A DNA stretch of 64,000 bases, taken from the NCBI RefSeq assembly GCF_028561755.1, contig NZ_JAQQTD010000004.1, forward strand, positions 1 through 64,000. The letters run 5' to 3'. The notes beneath the pieces are model-generated. The model was not told where the DNA came from and ran no database searches. It saw only the letters and a program-made list of their open reading frames with translations. Shown here one piece after another: positions 61,872 through 64,000 of this stretch. Source of the stretch: Altibacter sp. HG106. GTDB taxonomy: Bacteria; Bacteroidota; Bacteroidia; Flavobacteriales; Flavobacteriaceae. The stretch's first letter is position 1. Each line of letters begins with the position of its first letter. The position numbers and the translations under genes were made by a program.

Positions 61872-63149
61872 TAAGTGCTCTCCGTGTTGAGAAGCATCCA
61901 ATCCACGATGTTCTTGATCTTCTCTTACGCGCATGCGAAGGAGAAGATCTGTTATTTTATAAAGTAACAGACTTCCAAAAAAGGTAACGACCGCCACTAC
62001 ACAAAGGGCTAATAAGTGGTATATGAAGGTCTTGGTTTCTCCATAGACCAGTCCTACATCCTTCGCAAAAACACCGGTTAATAACATCCCTACCATACCT
62101 CCTACTCCATGACTCGGAAATACGTCTAGCGTATCGTCAATTTCGGTCCGTTCATGCCATCGAATGGCCAGATTACTCACCACCGCTGCGACAAATCCTA
62201 TAAAAACACTCTGACCTATGGTCACAAACCCAGCGGCGGGTGTAATGGCCACCAAACCAACAATAGCGCCAATACAAGCGCCTAGTGCCGACATCTTCCG
62301 GTGTTGCATTCTGTCAAAAAAGATCCAGGTAATCATGCTCGCGGCAGACGCCAAATTGGTGTTAGCAAAAGCAATTACTGCATCCGTATTTGCACCTAAA
62401 GCAGAACCCGCATTAAATCCGAACCATCCAAACCAAAGCAAGCCAGTTCCCAAAATAACAAAGGGAATGTTTGCGGGACGCTCTATGGGTTCCTTCCGCT
62501 TTCCTAAATAGATCGCTCCGGCCAAGGCGGCGATTCCAGCCGACATGTGTACAACCGTGCCTCCGGCAAAATCGAGCACGCCTAATTTCCGAAGGAGTCC
62601 GTCTGGATGCCAGGTCATGTGCGCAAGTGGAGAATAAATAAACAAGGAAAACAGCACCATAAATAAGATATAGCTCCGGAAGCGTATGCGCTCGGCAAAA
62701 CTACCGGTGATTAGCGCTGGTGTGATGATGGCGAATTTAAGTTGAAACAAGGCAAAAATGAGAAAAGGGATAGTTTCTGAAAATGCCGGATTAGGGGAAA
62801 CGGTGACATTATTAAAATTGAAGTACGTAAATGGGTTTCCGATGATCCCATACACACTATCCCCAAACGCCAGGCTGAAGCCTACGACAACCCAAAGTAC
62901 ACTTATTACACCTAAGGCAACAAAGCTCTGTAACATGGTTGAAATGACACTTTTTTTAGTAACCATTCCTCCGTAGAAGAAAGCCAGACCCGGTGTCATC
63001 AATAATACAAAAGCACTAGCCACGATCATCCAGGCGGTATCGCCTGAATCGATACCCTGAGCGGTTTCAAGATATTGATATTCGGTGCCCAGCAAGAGGC
63101 AAACCAAGACTAGTCCTGTTAGTACAATAAAATTAATTTTTCGTCCCAT
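61866..63149 (-). CDS. amt: Ammonium transporter
   Basis: A 427-residue Amt/Mep channel with about 11 helices. A signal-like first helix is followed by SGDTAWMIVASAFVLLMTPGLAFFYGGM, the family's N-terminal signature. The conserved Asp and first pore His lie in LDFAGGTVVHMSAG, the second pore His in FPSHGVGGMVG. The C-terminal tail is cytoplasmic (ending ASQHGEHLL). No PII gene (glnK) is adjacent. Overlaps the 123-residue gene by 6 bp. Confidence 0.96.
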   Translation of the reverse strand: MGRKINFIVLTGLVLVCLLLGTEYQYLETAQGIDSGDTAWMIVASAFVLLMTPGLAFFYGGMVTKKSVISTMLQSFVALGVISVLWVVVGFSLAFGDSVYGIIGNPFTYFNFNNVTVSPNPAFSETIPFLIFALFQLKFAIITPALITGSFAERIRFRSYILFMVLFSLFIYSPLAHMTWHPDGLLRKLGVLDFAGGTVVHMSAGIAALAGAIYLGKRKEPIERPANIPFVILGTGLLWFGWFGFNAGSALGANTDAVIAFANTNLASAASMITWIFFDRMQHRKMSALGACIGAIVGLVAITPAAGFVTIGQSVFIGFVAAVVSNLAIRWHERTEIDDTLDVFPSHGVGGMVGMLLTGVFAKDVGLVYGETKTFIYHLLALCVVAVVTFFGSLLLYKITDLLLRMRVREDQEHRGLDASQHGEHLL

Positions 63150-63203
63150 ACCCCCTACTATTTATAGTTTGATGAACTAAAAATATTATTTTATTGATTA
63201 ATC

Positions 63204-63222
63204 ACCCCAATTTTAATGGGGT
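63204..63222. other. Small hairpin in the amt-elaA gap
   Basis: A 6-bp stem (63204-63209 with 63217-63222, 7-base loop) lies 55 bp upstream of amt and 59 bp after the ElaA-type gene, in a very A/T-rich 131-bp gap. It lacks a proper T run, so it is a weak terminator for the ElaA-type gene or a leader structure for amt. Confidence 0.3.
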
Positions 63223-63280
63223 TATTATTCAATTTTTTAAGATTATTAGAATTCTAAAGGAATTTTAGGAATTCAATAAT

Positions 63281-63721
63281 TTAAACTAAAATCATTGCAA
63301 TATGTGGAATTCCATCTTCGAGGTATTCGGTTCCTACAGTTTCAAAACCTAAGGAAGTATAGAACGCTAATAAATAGGTTTGCGCAGAAAGCTTGATGGG
63401 CTGGTTTGGAAACTTTTTCTGAAGTGTTTTAATAGAACTTCGCATGATCTGCCGACCCAGATTGTGTTTTCTATGAGAGGCGGCCACTACTACCCTTCCG
63501 ATGGCAGCCTCCTCGAAATAGATTCCCGGGGCGAAACAGCGTGTATAAGCAACGATGGTACCTTGTTCTTTACCAATAATATGAAGAGCTTGCTGATCTT
63601 TATTGTCCATATCTTGATACACGCAATCTTGCTCTACCACAAATATTTCGCTGCGTAGCCGCAGTATCTGATAGAGCTCTTCTAGTGTTAACGCCTCAAA
63701 AGATTTGGAAAATACATGCAT
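63281..63721 (-). CDS. ElaA-type GNAT acetyltransferase
   Basis: A 146-residue GNAT protein. LYQILRLRSEIFVVEQDCVYQDMDNKDQQALH is the typical start of the ElaA branch, followed by the acetyl-CoA loop IGRVVVAASHRKHNLGRQIM (about 74-92) and FYTSLGFETVG near the end. The substrate is unknown. It lies 3 bp downstream of the CDF gene and may be co-transcribed with it. Confidence 0.88.
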   Translation of the reverse strand: MHVFSKSFEALTLEELYQILRLRSEIFVVEQDCVYQDMDNKDQQALHIIGKEQGTIVAYTRCFAPGIYFEEAAIGRVVVAASHRKHNLGRQIMRSSIKTLQKKFPNQPIKLSAQTYLLAFYTSLGFETVGTEYLEDGIPHIAMILV

Positions 63722-63724
63722 AGA

Positions 63725-64000
63725 TTAATCTTGAACAATGATGTCTTTTGCGTCGTCTTTTTGATATTCTGGTTGAATATTGACGTGATTTATACCGTAT
63801 TCCTCTTTCAAAATAAACTCCATGCTGTCAAGAATCCGATCAAATTGAGAAAGTGAAAGATCCTCATAAAAATCGACATGTGCTTCTAGATGAATTTCTT
63901 GTTCATTCAGTTGCCAAATATGGACATGATGCACATTTTTTATGGCAGCATCTTCTGAAATGCGTGCGCGTAATTCTTTGAGATTAATATCGTCTGGGGT
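63725..64000 (-). CDS. CDF family cation transporter, C-terminal part (cut by window end)
   Basis: An open frame that continues past the right edge without a start; at least 91 residues are visible. They form the ferredoxin-like cytoplasmic dimerisation domain of cation diffusion facilitators: DDINLKELRARISED, VHHVHIWQLNEQEIHLEAHVDF and INHVNIQPEY, with the HxHxW and metal-binding His residues typical of ZitB/CzcD relatives. An in-frame GTG at 63934 is not a real start, since homology continues upstream. The transported metal is probably zinc or cobalt. Confidence 0.85.
   Translation of the reverse strand, partial: TPDDINLKELRARISEDAAIKNVHHVHIWQLNEQEIHLEAHVDFYEDLSLSQFDRILDSMEFILKEEYGINHVNIQPEYQKDDAKDIIVQD

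Noticed and set aside
63725-63934. Complete 69-residue protein starting at GTG 63934
   Set aside because: CDF dimerisation-domain similarity continues upstream to the window edge, so this is the end of a longer gene.

Overview
The window looks like the chromosome of a marine member of the Flavobacteriaceae (Bacteroidetes). Several signs agree. Secreted proteins end in type IX secretion (Por) sorting domains. Lipoproteins have Bacteroidetes-style signal peptides. There is an OmpA with thrombospondin type 3 repeats and an OMP_b-brl_3 type outer membrane barrel. Shine-Dalgarno sequences are rare. The best promoters fit the Bacteroidetes consensus TTG-N(about 19)-TAnnTTTG. Coding density is very high and most genes are core housekeeping functions. 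I see no prophage, integrase, transposase, rRNA operon or CRISPR array.

Layout. 1-250: the end of a 113-bp tandem repeat array running off the left edge. 0.3-1.6 kb: a DUF1697 protein and superoxide dismutase. 1.7-10.4 kb: an AddAB-like helicase-nuclease pair, with kbl and an OmpA-family porin between the two subunits. 10.4-16.3 kb: tRNA-Ala, a universal stress protein, a GNAT, a MATE exporter, a 33-residue membrane microprotein translationally linked to queD and lpxH, and convergent recJ. 16.5-21.4 kb: a large unrecognised beta-rich protein, a type IX-secreted delta-60 repeat protein, an AhpD-like protein and a MORN-type lipoprotein. 21.4-26.3 kb: rsmI, an unknown gene, tdk-alr, mscL and asd. 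26.4-30.5 kb: two DoxX paralogues bracketing a diheme lipoprotein and a secreted FG-GAP/ASPIC-UnbV protein. 30.5-36 kb: prolyl oligopeptidase, an orphan ABC ATPase, and an overlapping FAD oxidoreductase-mtgA-GreA-like operon. 36-40 kb: the yceD-rpmF-fabH-accB-accC lipid cluster. 40-45.4 kb: pdxA/ribE divergent pair, a CAT-anticodon tRNA, methylmalonyl-CoA epimerase, rbfA, a LolE-type permease and dusB. 45.4-52 kb: an outer membrane barrel protein, lepA, a small Cys-rich lipoprotein and a CPA-type antiporter. 52-60.3 kb: an MBL hydrolase, two exported peptidases (S8 and M1), then rnpA-DUF4349-S41 peptidase-fatty acid hydroxylase. 60.4-64 kb: an orphan histidine kinase, a small nuclease-like unknown, amt, an ElaA-type GNAT, and the 3' part of a CDF metal transporter cut by the window end.

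The most unusual signals are not individual genes. The octamer TTCCGAAG/CTTCGGAA occurs about 47 times in 64 kb by eye count, far above composition-based expectation. The left edge carries a nearly perfect 113-bp tandem repeat. The 636-residue protein at 16.5 kb has no recognisable family. I found no clear new multi-gene defence or biosynthetic system. Several convergent gene pairs overlap at their 3' ends. Many start codons were reassigned from the longest open frame to an internal Met on family alignment or because a terminator lies in the extension.
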